Origin: Chloroflexota bacterium
Lineage (GTDB): Bacteria > Chloroflexota > Anaerolineae > Aggregatilineales > J027
Assembly (NCBI GenBank): GCA_013112715.1
Contig: JABFGB010000004.1
Span: forward strand, 186,001 to 250,000
DNA: 64,000 nt
Direction: 5' to 3'
A program made the position numbers and the translations under genes. Positions 26,544 to 34,477 of the stretch are shown here, piece after piece. Numbering within the stretch: the first letter of the stretch is position 1; each line of letters starts with the position of its first letter. The notes under the pieces were generated by a model. That model saw only the letters and a list, made by a program, of their open reading frames with translations, did no database searches and had not been told where the DNA came from.

Positions 26544-26741
26544 GCCTTATAAACTCCTTGAATCGGCCCTAATTATATATGGTTCAGCATGGATGTGCTG
26601 TGGTCTTTTCTGATAAAGCGTCGCCTTGCTCCATAAAGCTCCCAGTATTTAGGGGGATAGACCCGACAAGCGATTTTTTCACCGTCCATCCCCGACATAA
26701 AAAATGTACTGCCAAATGAGACGGGTAAAGGATCCAAGATC

Positions 26742-27029
26742 ATGACACTTCAAAATCGCGCCCAACTTCGTTCCATGCCCTTCAATTTAACCACATCCCA
26801 GATGGAATCAGTGGTTGAGCTGGTTGAACTGAAACCCCATCGAAATGCCTTCATTGAGGCCAATTCACAGCAGTTGGTCGTTATTGATGGGGCAGCATGG
26901 GTAACGATGAATGGCGAAGATTATGTGGTCAAAGCTGGTGATTTTTGCGTGCTCGCTCCCGGCAAAGATCGGTTTCCGGTTTGTGTGTCGCCATTGGGTG
27001 GCAAACCTGTCACCTATGCCTTGAAGTAA
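26742..27029 (+). CDS. Small cupin-fold protein (DUF2917-like)
   Basis: 95 residues. The pattern VVELVELKPHRN... GAAWVTMNGEDYVVKAGDFC follows the short single-domain cupin class called DUF2917: strand, GxxWVTxxGE, then a GDFxVL turn. Metal-binding histidines typical of true cupin enzymes are absent, so a binding or structural role is likelier than catalysis. ATG at 26742 with AAAGGA upstream. Single gene with its own terminator downstream. Confidence 0.7.
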   Translation: MTLQNRAQLRSMPFNLTTSQMESVVELVELKPHRNAFIEANSQQLVVIDGAAWVTMNGEDYVVKAGDFCVLAPGKDRFPVCVSPLGGKPVTYALK

Positions 27030-27061
27030 ATACCTGTTCTCCAATTCATCTGCCATTATCT

Positions 27062-27092
27062 GAAAAGAGCCGAACTTAGCTCGGTTCTTTTC
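27062..27092 (+). terminator. Intrinsic terminator after the small cupin gene
   Basis: A 12-base arm at 27062-27073 (GAAAAGAGCCGA) and the complementary TCGGTTCTTTTC at 27081-27092 surround a 7-base loop; one G-T pair. The T-rich right arm forms the U-tract. Confidence 0.7.
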
Positions 27093-27117
27093 AATTGATT
27101 GAACCCCTAAGATACTC

Positions 27118-27146
27118 TTGACAGCCCTAATTCGTTCTGGTATCTT
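27118..27146 (+). promoter_or_regulatory. Predicted promoter of tRNA-Asn
   Basis: TTGACA (27118-27123), 17-bp spacer, TATCTT (27141-27146). The tRNA begins 22 bases downstream of the -10 box. Confidence 0.6.
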
Positions 27147-27168
27147 TTCCCATAGCATAGTTTGATAT

Positions 27169-27240
27169 TCCTGAGTAGCTCAATGGCAGAGCAATCGGCT
27201 GTTAACCGATGGGTTGAAGGTTCGAGTCCCTCCTCAGGAG
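27169..27240 (+). tRNA. tRNA-Asn (anticodon GTT)
   Basis: The acceptor arms TCCTGAG/CTCAGGA close a cloverleaf with D-stem AGCTCAATGGCAGAGC, anticodon stem ATCGG/CCGAT around the loop CTGTTAA, and T-arm GGTTCGAGTCCC. The anticodon is GTT, read for Asn. Discriminator base G73 follows at 27240; CCA is not encoded. This G is what the T-box upstream of aspS would be expected to pair with. Confidence 0.96.
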
Positions 27241-27277
27241 CTTGTTTTAAAAATTAGATTTTCTTAAAAAATTCTAG

Positions 27278-27317
27278 CAGAAACCCCGGTTATACTTAAA
27301 CACACCGGGGTTTTCTG
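27278..27317. terminator. Bidirectional terminator between tRNA-Asn and convergent gene
   Basis: CAGAAACCCCGG (27278-27289) pairs with CCGGGGTTTTCTG (27305-27317), with one unpaired base and a 15-base loop. The T-run supports termination of the tRNA transcript, and the A-run on the other side does the same for the minus-strand gene ending at 27321. Confidence 0.75.
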
Positions 27318-27320
27318 TTT

Positions 27321-28205
27321 CTATGGAATTGCAAGGCGGGCTTGTATCCATTCAGCCATGCGCTGTGGCAGTTCCGGTTGATTTATCAACAAACTAGTCC
27401 CGCGTCCACCACTGCTGTAGCGCTGCCAAAAATGATCGCCGCCAAATGCCCCATTCAGTTGCTCTGCCACTGCCGTTCCAAATTCATCATCGTCTGCACT
27501 GACAATGAACAAACTGCGATTACCTAGTCCCACAGGATTCATTTCCAGAGTGCTAGGTTGTGGACTCAAAGCAATAACACTGACGCAGTTTGTCATTTCT
27601 GCACAGGCTGCCACTGCCAAGTTCGCCCCTGTGCCTGCGCCAATTAGTGCAACAGGATTGGGGGAGACCAGCCCTAAGCGTATACCCGAACTGATAATGG
27701 CCTGTATATCACTAACAACCAATGCCCAATCTACTGAGCCACCACTGTTTCCATAGCCCCGCTGATCCGGGACAAATACGTTATAGCCCAATGCTTGGAG
27801 TGGGATGGCAAAATCTGCCCACTCCTCACCATCTTTTTCATCATCGTGCAGGAGCAGGATAATCGGGGACTGCGATGACCTGCCTGCATAAAAAACAAAT
27901 TGTAGCACCGTGCCATCGTCTGCAACGGCTTGGAGCGGCAAAACATCCAGAGTCGGCAGCGGGGTTGGAGTCTGGGCTGGCTGACTAGGTTCACCTTCAC
28001 CCGCTAGTGCCGCACTCGTTGGGTCGCTGCGACCTACTGAGACATCTTGGCGCTCGGTGGGCAAGATTGGGTCAATGGTTTTGCTCGGTTGCATAACCGG
28101 TTCGGTAGGTGTTGGGGTAGCAGGTGTTTCGCAGGCGCTTATCAGCAGCCCTAGCGCCAATATCATCGCCCCTGCCAAAAGATAGATGGATTGTTTTGCA
28201 CGCAT
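27321..28205 (-). CDS. Lipoprotein with alpha/beta hydrolase fold lacking the nucleophile
   Basis: 294 residues from ATG at 28205, with AAGGG upstream. A lipoprotein signal ends at LLISAC, followed by a TP-rich linker (ETPATPTPTEPV). The folded part resembles an alpha/beta hydrolase: LLLHDDEKDGEEWADF, VFVPDQRGYGNSGGS, and a nucleophile-elbow region GAGTGANLAV. The Ser of GxSxG is Gly, so hydrolysis by the classic mechanism is not expected. It may be a binding lipoprotein on the outer face. The longer upstream frame to 28361 has no signal-peptide logic and was not used. Confidence 0.82.
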   Translation of the reverse strand: MRAKQSIYLLAGAMILALGLLISACETPATPTPTEPVMQPSKTIDPILPTERQDVSVGRSDPTSAALAGEGEPSQPAQTPTPLPTLDVLPLQAVADDGTVLQFVFYAGRSSQSPIILLLHDDEKDGEEWADFAIPLQALGYNVFVPDQRGYGNSGGSVDWALVVSDIQAIISSGIRLGLVSPNPVALIGAGTGANLAVAACAEMTNCVSVIALSPQPSTLEMNPVGLGNRSLFIVSADDDEFGTAVAEQLNGAFGGDHFWQRYSSGGRGTSLLINQPELPQRMAEWIQARLAIP

Positions 28206-28305
28206 CAGAATACCCTTGTTTATTAAAGCAAAACGGGGCTTGAGTGTGGTTGACACCCTGCCCCCGTTTATTTCTCGATTGGTGTTTGGTACGACGCCCA
28301 GAAAT

Positions 28306-28905
28306 TTAGCGCGTCCAGACTTCTTCAACCCCACCGTGCTGAATGGTGATTTTTTCTTCAATTAGAAAATCCAGCGCGGTATCAAAATCGGAGAAGCGGA
28401 TATTACTAATCCATGCCTTGTGATAAATCCAGCGGCGGGTCTCGACCCCTTCGTCCAATGCAATAATGGCTACGGTACGAGTGGGCAGCCGCGTGCCCCG
28501 TGCCGCAACCGTTTCGCGTGTCCAACGATTAAATGCCAGATTAGAATCCTGCTGTACCATCTTGGTAACGACAATGGCTGGGAAATCCATGCCGACGGGT
28601 TTGCCATCTTCCATTTTCAGACTATATGAACTGAGGCCAGAGACCGCAAAAATGCCAGTAGCGCGTTCACCATCAATTTCGACCACAAATTCATTGGAGG
28701 AAAGACTATCTACGCTAGAAATACCTGCCGTGCTGCCAACCGCTTGCTGCTGATAGAACTCGGTTTGGGGGGCGGGCTGATGTTGGGCAGCGGGTTGTTG
28801 ATAATACTGAGGCTGCTGCTGTTGGTATTCGGGTTGTTGTGGATACTGCTGCTGCGGATACTGTTGACCGGGTGGTGGTGTGTACCCTTGATATTGATCC
28901 GTCAT
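28306..28905 (-). CDS. Tail-tube-like protein with Gln/Pro/Tyr-rich N-terminus
   Basis: 199 residues from ATG at 28905 (AGGAG upstream). Residues 1-60 are low complexity, rich in Gln, Pro and Tyr. Residues 65-199 resemble the phage T4 gp19/contractile-system tail-tube family: FVVEIDGERATGIFAVSGLS, a middle FNRWTRETVA, and a C-terminal WIYHKAWISNIRFSDFDTA followed by EEKITIQHGGVEEVW. No sheath, baseplate, AAA+ or other injection-system gene is in the window, so it is an orphan. The family call is a pattern match without alignment. It might be a tube-like assembly protein recruited to another role. Confidence 0.62.
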   Translation of the reverse strand: MTDQYQGYTPPPGQQYPQQQYPQQPEYQQQQPQYYQQPAAQHQPAPQTEFYQQQAVGSTAGISSVDSLSSNEFVVEIDGERATGIFAVSGLSSYSLKMEDGKPVGMDFPAIVVTKMVQQDSNLAFNRWTRETVAARGTRLPTRTVAIIALDEGVETRRWIYHKAWISNIRFSDFDTALDFLIEEKITIQHGGVEEVWTR

Positions 28906-28963
28906 GATTATGCTCCTAAAAATTAGCAACTTTTTGCCTGATTTCTACCCTGACCATTTAGCG

Positions 28964-28993
28964 AGTATACACTAGCCTGACAATGACCGACAA
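28964..28993 (-). promoter_or_regulatory. Predicted promoter of the tail-tube-like gene
   Basis: On the minus strand TTGTCG (28993-28988), an 18-bp spacer, and TATACT (28969-28964). It is 59 bases upstream of the ATG at 28905. Confidence 0.5.
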
Positions 28994-29025
28994 ACTCGGT
29001 TTGTATAAGTTAGCCGATTGAATAC

Positions 29026-29053
29026 TTGTGGTTAGAATTTTGTACGCTATAAT
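29026..29053 (+). promoter_or_regulatory. Predicted promoter of the PA14/SH3b gene
   Basis: TTGTGG (29026-29031), 16-bp spacer, TATAAT (29048-29053). It implies a 5' leader of about 150 bases before ATG at 29210. I see no recognisable leader element in it. Confidence 0.5.
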
Positions 29054-29209
29054 GTTGCCCTGCTCTTGGCGGGTTCATACCTGACAAGACTTGCGCTTTA
29101 GTTTGTGCCGATGTATTCTCAAAATATGGTCAAGGTTGACATTATGACTACAGCATTCATCGCAAATAATGGCGCTGCTTTTGGGAATTAAAACTTAAGG
29201 ATACGTCAC

Positions 29210-30205
29210 ATGCAAAAATGGACAGCATTTATCCTCTCAGGCCTACTAGTGGTAGCCTTCCTTTTTGGTTTATTGGTCAAACCGAGTGACAGTCAAGCAA
29301 ATTTAACCACTCCTTGGCGTGCGACCTATTTCGACAACACTGAATTACTAGGTAGCCCCATTGTCACCCGCAACGAACGCAATCTAAACTTCAACTGGGC
29401 TTCCAACAGCCCCGACACCCTGCTGCCTGCTGATCAATTTTCAGCCCGCTGGACAGGGACGTTTACCTTTGAAAGCGGTCAATGGCAGTTTTCGGCAGGT
29501 GCGGATGATGGTATCCGTCTGTGGGTAGATGACGAATTGGTGATTGATCAGTGGCAACCTAAAGGTGATTTTACCATCTACAGCGTGCAGAAAACCCTCA
29601 AGGGGGGCGATCATAATCTGCGTGTTGAATACTATGACGCGGGTGGCTTCGCGGGCGTCTCGGTAGACTGGGAGCCGGTGAGGGCGGCTCGTCCGGCCTT
29701 GCAAGCGACGATTACCCCCGTTCCGGCTGGCCCGATTGCCAACGTTGGCGCGGATATTCTGAATGTTCGAAGTGGCCCCGGCCTGCAATTTACCCGTATC
29801 GCGCAGATTTTCCTCTATCAACGCTTCCCGATTCTGGGCAAGACCAACGACGAATCATGGCTGTTGATTGACCTCAAAGATGGTCGCACGGGTTGGGTAT
29901 CGAAACGCTTTATCGCTGTGAGCGGGACGCTTTCGACTGTACCTGTTACCGATCAACCCCAAAGTGACCTGTTTACGGGGGTCACGGGGGTAGCCTTCGC
30001 GGAATTGAATATTCGCAATGGCGCAACTAGCCGTGCCGAAATCATTGGCCTGCTACCCCAAGATGCTGACTTCACGGTGTTGGGTCGCAACAATAACGGC
30101 GCATGGTATTACATCAGCTATCAAGGTGTACAAGGCTGGGTCTACTCGCCCTATGTTGGTCTCCCAGCGGGTATCAAACAGTATGATATTCCGGTTGTGA
30201 AATAA
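29210..30205 (+). CDS. Secreted protein with PA14 and two SH3b domains
   Basis: 331 residues. A signal peptide (ILSGLLVVAFLFGLLV) is followed by a PA14-like carbohydrate-binding domain (about 35-160, with ARWTGTFTFESGQWQFSAG and GIRLWVDDELVIDQW), then two SH3b domains (about 175-240 and 255-320: ILNVRSGPGLQFTRIAQI and ELNIRNGATSRAEIIGLL). It likely binds glycans and the cell wall outside the cell; no catalytic domain is visible. ATG at 29210, with AAGGA upstream. A clear terminator follows. Confidence 0.9.
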   Translation: MQKWTAFILSGLLVVAFLFGLLVKPSDSQANLTTPWRATYFDNTELLGSPIVTRNERNLNFNWASNSPDTLLPADQFSARWTGTFTFESGQWQFSAGADDGIRLWVDDELVIDQWQPKGDFTIYSVQKTLKGGDHNLRVEYYDAGGFAGVSVDWEPVRAARPALQATITPVPAGPIANVGADILNVRSGPGLQFTRIAQIFLYQRFPILGKTNDESWLLIDLKDGRTGWVSKRFIAVSGTLSTVPVTDQPQSDLFTGVTGVAFAELNIRNGATSRAEIIGLLPQDADFTVLGRNNNGAWYYISYQGVQGWVYSPYVGLPAGIKQYDIPVVK

Positions 30206-30229
30206 CCGACATCCCATAAACATGAAAAC

Positions 30230-30258
30230 AAAAAAGGCGGCTCAACACCGCCCTTTTT
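30230..30258. terminator. Bidirectional terminator between PA14/SH3b gene and aspS
   Basis: AAAAAGGCGG and CCGCCCTTTTT flank a 7-base loop (CTCAACA). It gives a T-tract on both strands and sits between two convergent genes. Confidence 0.8.
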
Positions 30259-30280
30259 CATTTCTAGGCATATCTGAAGA

Positions 30281-31597
30281 TTAGGGGGTTAGGCGGTGGA
30301 TGTCACGCGGGAAGAGCGTCGCTAGCCGAATATTATCCAGATTGCAAAGTTGCATCACAAAACGTTCTAGGCCGATGGCGAACCCTCCGTGCGGTGGCAT
30401 CCCATACTTAAACGCCTCGAAATATTTCTCAAAGGGTTCAAGCGAATAGCCGCGTTTTTGGGCCGAGTTGATGTAGTCCTCGTACCGATGCAAGCGCTGG
30501 CCCCCCGTCACCAATTCCGTCCCACGAAACAGCAGGTCAAACGAATTGCTGAATTCAGGTTCTTCAGGATTCGGGTGGGTATAGAAGGGACGCTTTTTCA
30601 TCGGATAGCCCACCACAAACACGAAATCGCTGCCATAGGTATCCAACGCCCATTGCCCTAGCAGGCGTTCATGTTCAGGCGTCAAGTCTGGCTCACCGAT
30701 GGCATCTGTTACACCATATTTTTCCGTTAACATCACTTGGGCTTCGTGGAAACGGATATGGGGGAAGGTCTGCTTTTCAGCATCATGGGCGACTTTGGGC
30801 ATGACCACTTTTAGCGCAGCCAGTTCGGGGGCATAACAAGCGGTAAGGTGATTCAAAATCCCTTCAATCACCTGCGCCAACAAGCGCATAACCGTGAAGT
30901 GGTTTTCGATGAAGCCAAATTCTACGTCAAGGCTGACATATTCGTTGGCATGGCGACGGGTCGAATGTTTTTCGGCGCGAAAGACAGGCCCGACCTCAAA
31001 TACACGCTCAAACACGCCGACCATGATCTGCTTATAAAATTGGGGGCTTTGGGCAAGATAGGCCATCTTGTCAAAATGTTCCACCGCATAGACCTCCGCC
31101 CCGCCTTCGGTTGACGACGCGACCAGTTTGGGGGTCTGAATTTCAGTAAAATCCAACCCGGCAAGGGTCGAACGGAAACCTTGCATAACTCCCGCCGCCA
31201 GCTTCAAGACCGCCCGTTTTTCTGGATTGCGATGCCCGACGACGGCATGGTCAAGAAACACGGGGAGGGAGGCGTTAATCTGCTTTTTGTTGATTTCGAT
31301 GGGGGGCGGTTCGGCGATGGGGGTAATGACACGCACCTGAACCTCATGCAGTTCAAAACCACCGGGGGCAGGCGGCGCGGCGATAACTTTGCCTTCAATT
31401 TCGATGACTGATTCGACGGCGAGACCCTCCAATGGGGCAAGTTCGGCAGGGGTAAGGACACTTTGGGCAATGCCAGAACGATCGCGCAGGACGAGGAAAT
31501 TGACTTCCCCCAGCGCTCGCAGGATGTGTAACCACCCTTGCAATCGGACTCTTTCACCCACATGCGCCCCAATTTCTGCGGCTAATGTACGTTGCAT
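30281..31597 (-). CDS. aspS: Aspartyl-tRNA synthetase, archaeal type (probably non-discriminating)
   Basis: 438 residues, the length of archaeal-type AspRS rather than the 590-residue bacterial form. The N-terminal OB-fold anticodon domain (GWLHILRALGEVNFLVLRDR) is followed by class II motif 2 (FRAEKHSTRRHANEYVSLDV), the TELVTGGQRLHRYE amino-acid-binding loop, and motif 3 GMPPHGGFAIGLERFVM. In this branch the residue matching His in GWLH is linked to tRNA-Asn tolerance, so it may charge both tRNA-Asp and tRNA-Asn (inference; a GatCAB amidotransferase elsewhere would then be needed). ATG at 31597 with AAGGAG upstream. Controlled by the T-box at 31657-31885. Confidence 0.9.
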   Translation of the reverse strand: MQRTLAAEIGAHVGERVRLQGWLHILRALGEVNFLVLRDRSGIAQSVLTPAELAPLEGLAVESVIEIEGKVIAAPPAPGGFELHEVQVRVITPIAEPPPIEINKKQINASLPVFLDHAVVGHRNPEKRAVLKLAAGVMQGFRSTLAGLDFTEIQTPKLVASSTEGGAEVYAVEHFDKMAYLAQSPQFYKQIMVGVFERVFEVGPVFRAEKHSTRRHANEYVSLDVEFGFIENHFTVMRLLAQVIEGILNHLTACYAPELAALKVVMPKVAHDAEKQTFPHIRFHEAQVMLTEKYGVTDAIGEPDLTPEHERLLGQWALDTYGSDFVFVVGYPMKKRPFYTHPNPEEPEFSNSFDLLFRGTELVTGGQRLHRYEDYINSAQKRGYSLEPFEKYFEAFKYGMPPHGGFAIGLERFVMQLCNLDNIRLATLFPRDIHRLTP

Positions 31598-31656
31598 CTG
31601 CGACTTAAACTCCTTCTACGGCTCTATTTGTTTGCACCACACGAATACCAGAGAAA

Positions 31657-31885
31657 CAAAAACGCCCAATCATCCATTCAAGGACGAGTGGGCGTGAATG
31701 CTCGTGGTGCCACCTTGATTTATCGCCGCCTACCAGCGTGCGACCTCACTGAGTTCTAAATTCTTCAGAAAATTTAATAACTCGGCGCGATAACGGGCGC
31801 ACCCGACCCTGAGTTACTCCATTCCCATTCTCAATTTGATTGCTGACACAGGGCTAAAGCCACCGTGCTGAAATTAGTTAACCTA
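31657..31885 (-). promoter_or_regulatory. T-box leader (tRNA-sensing riboswitch) of aspS
   Basis: On the minus strand the T-box core AAGGTGGCACCACG lies at 31716-31703. It is followed by a terminator hairpin, ACGCCCA (31695-31689) pairing with TGGGCGT (31668-31662), ending in a T-run at 31662-31658. Upstream is an S-turn-like GGAGTAACTC and stems (TAACTC...GAGTTA) as expected for Stem I. The bulge TGGC matches a tRNA ending GCCA, that is, discriminator G as in tRNA-Asp and the tRNA-Asn at 27169. I did not settle the specifier codon, nor the exact Stem I start. Uncharged tRNA should promote read-through into aspS. The stretch 31886-32095 upstream shows nothing I can name. Confidence 0.85.
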
Positions 31886-32095
31886 ATTGAAAATGCGTGC
31901 CTGTTTCACTCTGGCAACTCCGGCGTGTCTTTCGGAAAGGGCAACAGGTGGTATTCTCAGCGGTGACCACTCTCTGGACTGTGCAAACTTTCGTACTTTT
32001 CGCCATCAACGTCTTAAATTTTTAAAATGTGTGTTACTACGCTACAGGAAAATGTGTCCTGACTCAAGCATCAGGTTTGTGCATTTGTTCAAAAT

Positions 32096-33073
32096 TTACT
32101 TGGGTATATCATATCCCGACCACGATTGTTTAGGCCATTTATCTAAAACGGGTCGTAAGCCAACCCAGCCACCTACACCTTGTAGAGGAATAATGTGTTG
32201 AAAGGGTGCCCATTGTGGATCAACTTCTTTGGGGTGTCTCCCTTTTAAGCCTCGATATACTAGGTTTCCATTGAATTGGTACCCTCTTCTAGACGCTTTT
32301 ATTTCATGGTGCTTTCCGCCATATTCATAGGCAATCGTCTGCAATTCAGTCGGTACTGTGACGAGTTCAGGCAGCCCACCTACCATAGCCCAAACCCCAT
32401 AGGGACTTACCCCAGCTGGATAAGCATCTACAGGGGGTTTCCCATCCGAACACATTTTGGGTGTATACTGACGATAAGAAAAGAATCCGGCATTTGGATT
32501 CCAGACATTCCCCCAAGGATATAAACGGCCGTCTGTCCCTCTTGCAGCTTTCTCCCATTCGTAAACCGTTGGTAAACGTGCGCCTAACTGTTCGCAAAAC
32601 CGCAATGCTTTTTCGGTTTGAACCTCTGCTGCACAGCGGGTATAGGCATAATTCTTGTATTTCTCAGGATTTATGGTTTCAGGTTCTTCCAAAGTTCCCG
32701 GCAATTCGGAGGGATTTTGGCCTTTTATCCTAAATAACTTATACTGATTGTTGGTAATAGGATAACGGGCAATATAGAATTCCTTGAGCCAAATTCGTTT
32801 TTGCTCATAAACCCCATTGAACCGCCAATAATGAATTTGATCCGGGTACTCAAATCCAAAAACCGCAATTTCTTCGTCTCTCAACGCCTCGACGGTTGCC
32901 AATTTACCGATGGCACTATCAATTAAATTTTGTTCATGGCGAGGCCGTTGTGAGTAGTTAACAAGTTCTTTCAATTGCTCACGGAGCATTTTTCGATGTT
33001 CTTCCAAAAGGCCAAACAGAAATTCGCCTTCTGGAATACGTACCCAATAATCAGGATGAAAAATGGTTCGCAC
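32096..33073 (-). CDS. SUMF1/FGE-fold protein without catalytic Cys
   Basis: 325 residues. The middle and C-terminal part fits the formylglycine-generating-enzyme (SUMF1) domain: the N-terminal half has EFYIARYPITNNQYKLF, then GARLPTVYEWEKAARGTDGR, LYPWGNVWNPNAGFF, and YPAGVSPYGVWAMVGG. The C-terminal segment, normally with a reactive Cys pair and GFR, has GWVGLRPVLD and no Cys. A formylglycine-forming reaction is therefore not expected; a ligand-binding (C-type lectin-like) role is plausible. GTG start at 33073, 2 bp after the hflX stop. It looks more AT-rich than its neighbours, possibly acquired. The N-terminal 90 residues are unassigned. Confidence 0.8.
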   Translation of the reverse strand: MRTIFHPDYWVRIPEGEFLFGLLEEHRKMLREQLKELVNYSQRPRHEQNLIDSAIGKLATVEALRDEEIAVFGFEYPDQIHYWRFNGVYEQKRIWLKEFYIARYPITNNQYKLFRIKGQNPSELPGTLEEPETINPEKYKNYAYTRCAAEVQTEKALRFCEQLGARLPTVYEWEKAARGTDGRLYPWGNVWNPNAGFFSYRQYTPKMCSDGKPPVDAYPAGVSPYGVWAMVGGLPELVTVPTELQTIAYEYGGKHHEIKASRRGYQFNGNLVYRGLKGRHPKEVDPQWAPFQHIIPLQGVGGWVGLRPVLDKWPKQSWSGYDIPK

Positions 33074-33075
33074 GC

Positions 33076-34362
33076 TTACACATCCGGTGAGGTAGACTCA
33101 CAGAACTGCTCGACCCGCTGGACGGCCCGTGCTGGCAAATGGGCTTCAATGAGTACCCCCTCTTGGGTATGCTCCTCACGATCCACCACGCCGCGCGTAT
33201 GAATCCACGACAGCAATTCGCCTTGACTATAGGGCAGCAGCACCCGAATCGGTACAAGGGTGGTTTTCATCACATCTTCTACCGCTTGCAGCAATTCTTG
33301 GATACCCATTTTTTCGAGGGCCGATACCCCCACAATCGCGCTATAACCAAGTCCAGCAAATTTCTCGCTGTCGGGTTTGCCGCCCTCGACCATATCAATT
33401 TTGTTGAGGACTAGAATCTTAGGGATGCGCGGCACGTCAATTTCGGCCAGTGTATCCTCGACGGCCTCAATTTGCTGCATCAGATTGGGATGGGTCGCAT
33501 CTACCACATGCAGCAATAAATCGGCCTCAGTGATGCCTTCCAATGTGGCCTGAAATGCCGCGATGAGAGTGGTCGGTAGCTTTTGAATAAATCCTACCGT
33601 ATCGGAAAACAGCACAGCTTTGCCCCCCGGCAAAACGGTTTTGCGCGTCGTTGGGTCAAGCGTGGCAAACAACTGATTGGCGACATAAATATCCGACCCA
33701 GTTAATGTATTCAAAAGGGTAGATTTGCCCGCGTTGGTATAACCCACCAATGCAATGACGGGTAGCCCCGCTTTTTCGCGCTGTTGGCGTTGGCGCTGAC
33801 GATGGCCACGCACATTTTCCAAATCAACTTTGAGTTTGCTGATGCGGCGACCTACTTCGCGGCGGTCAACTTCCAATTGTGTTTCACCCGGCCCACGCAA
33901 CCCGACCCCAGCATTCCCACCACGTCCACCGCCACCGCCTGCCTGACGGGCAAGGTGTGTCCATTGACGGGTCAAGCGTGGCAGACGATATTCGTACTGG
34001 GCCAATTCGACCTGTAAACGGCCTTCGTGCGTGGTGGCGTGTTGGGCAAAAATATCGAGGATCAGCGCCGAACGGTCAAGCACTTTGATGTTTTCACCGA
34101 ACGCTTCTTCCAATTCACGTTGGTGGCGCGGCGAAAGTTCATCGTCAAAAATGACCACATCGGCGGGTAATTCGGTAATCGTCTCTTTGATTTCTTCGAC
34201 CTTGCCGGGGCCGATAAACGTACCGGGGACAATGCGATTGAGCCGCTGACTGGTTTGGCCCACCACAACCATGCCCGCCGTATCCGCCAGCAATTTGAGT
34301 TCTTCCAGCGAATCCTGCACAGAAAGCAAGGGGCGCGATCCACGCAGTTCAATCCCGACCAA
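33076..34362 (-). CDS. hflX: GTPase HflX
   Basis: 428 residues from TTG at 34362. The HflX N-terminal domain (about 1-180, with the Gly-rich GGGGRGGNAGVGLRGPGETQ) is followed by the GTPase domain: G1 VGYTNAGKSTLLNTL, G2 Thr region, G3 LFSDTVGFIQKLP, G4 VLNKIDMV, and a C-terminal domain. HflX binds ribosomes and rescues stalled ones. Fifteen further in-frame codons lie upstream (ending in ERAFLVG, normally part of HflX), reaching ACG at 34407 with AAGGAG 9 bases before it; no ATG/GTG/TTG fits there. The true start may be that ACG. Downstream of the aminotransferase gene in a likely operon. Confidence 0.9.
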   Translation of the reverse strand: MVGIELRGSRPLLSVQDSLEELKLLADTAGMVVVGQTSQRLNRIVPGTFIGPGKVEEIKETITELPADVVIFDDELSPRHQRELEEAFGENIKVLDRSALILDIFAQHATTHEGRLQVELAQYEYRLPRLTRQWTHLARQAGGGGGRGGNAGVGLRGPGETQLEVDRREVGRRISKLKVDLENVRGHRQRQRQQREKAGLPVIALVGYTNAGKSTLLNTLTGSDIYVANQLFATLDPTTRKTVLPGGKAVLFSDTVGFIQKLPTTLIAAFQATLEGITEADLLLHVVDATHPNLMQQIEAVEDTLAEIDVPRIPKILVLNKIDMVEGGKPDSEKFAGLGYSAIVGVSALEKMGIQELLQAVEDVMKTTLVPIRVLLPYSQGELLSWIHTRGVVDREEHTQEGVLIEAHLPARAVQRVEQFCESTSPDV

Positions 34363-34477
34363 AAAAGCCCGTTCGGTGAGGCTGTCTGTATTGGTGTATT
34401 TAGCCGTAAGCCTTTACTCCTTACTCTTGCGCGAATGTTGTGAAGGATGGGTTATGACGACCCACCCCGGTTGATTT

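Noticed and set aside
28744-28926. Repeated CTG/TTG triplets that resemble a short tandem array
   Set aside because: They encode the Gln/Pro/Tyr-rich start of the tail-tube-like protein on the minus strand; spacing is irregular and not CRISPR-like.
31887-32201. Plus-strand open frame of 104 codons next to the T-box
   Set aside because: It overlaps the end of the SUMF1-like gene and has no ribosome-binding site or protein-like composition.
34440-34477. Terminator between the aminotransferase gene and hflX
   Set aside because: Only a 4-bp stem (GGGT/ACCC) and no T-run.
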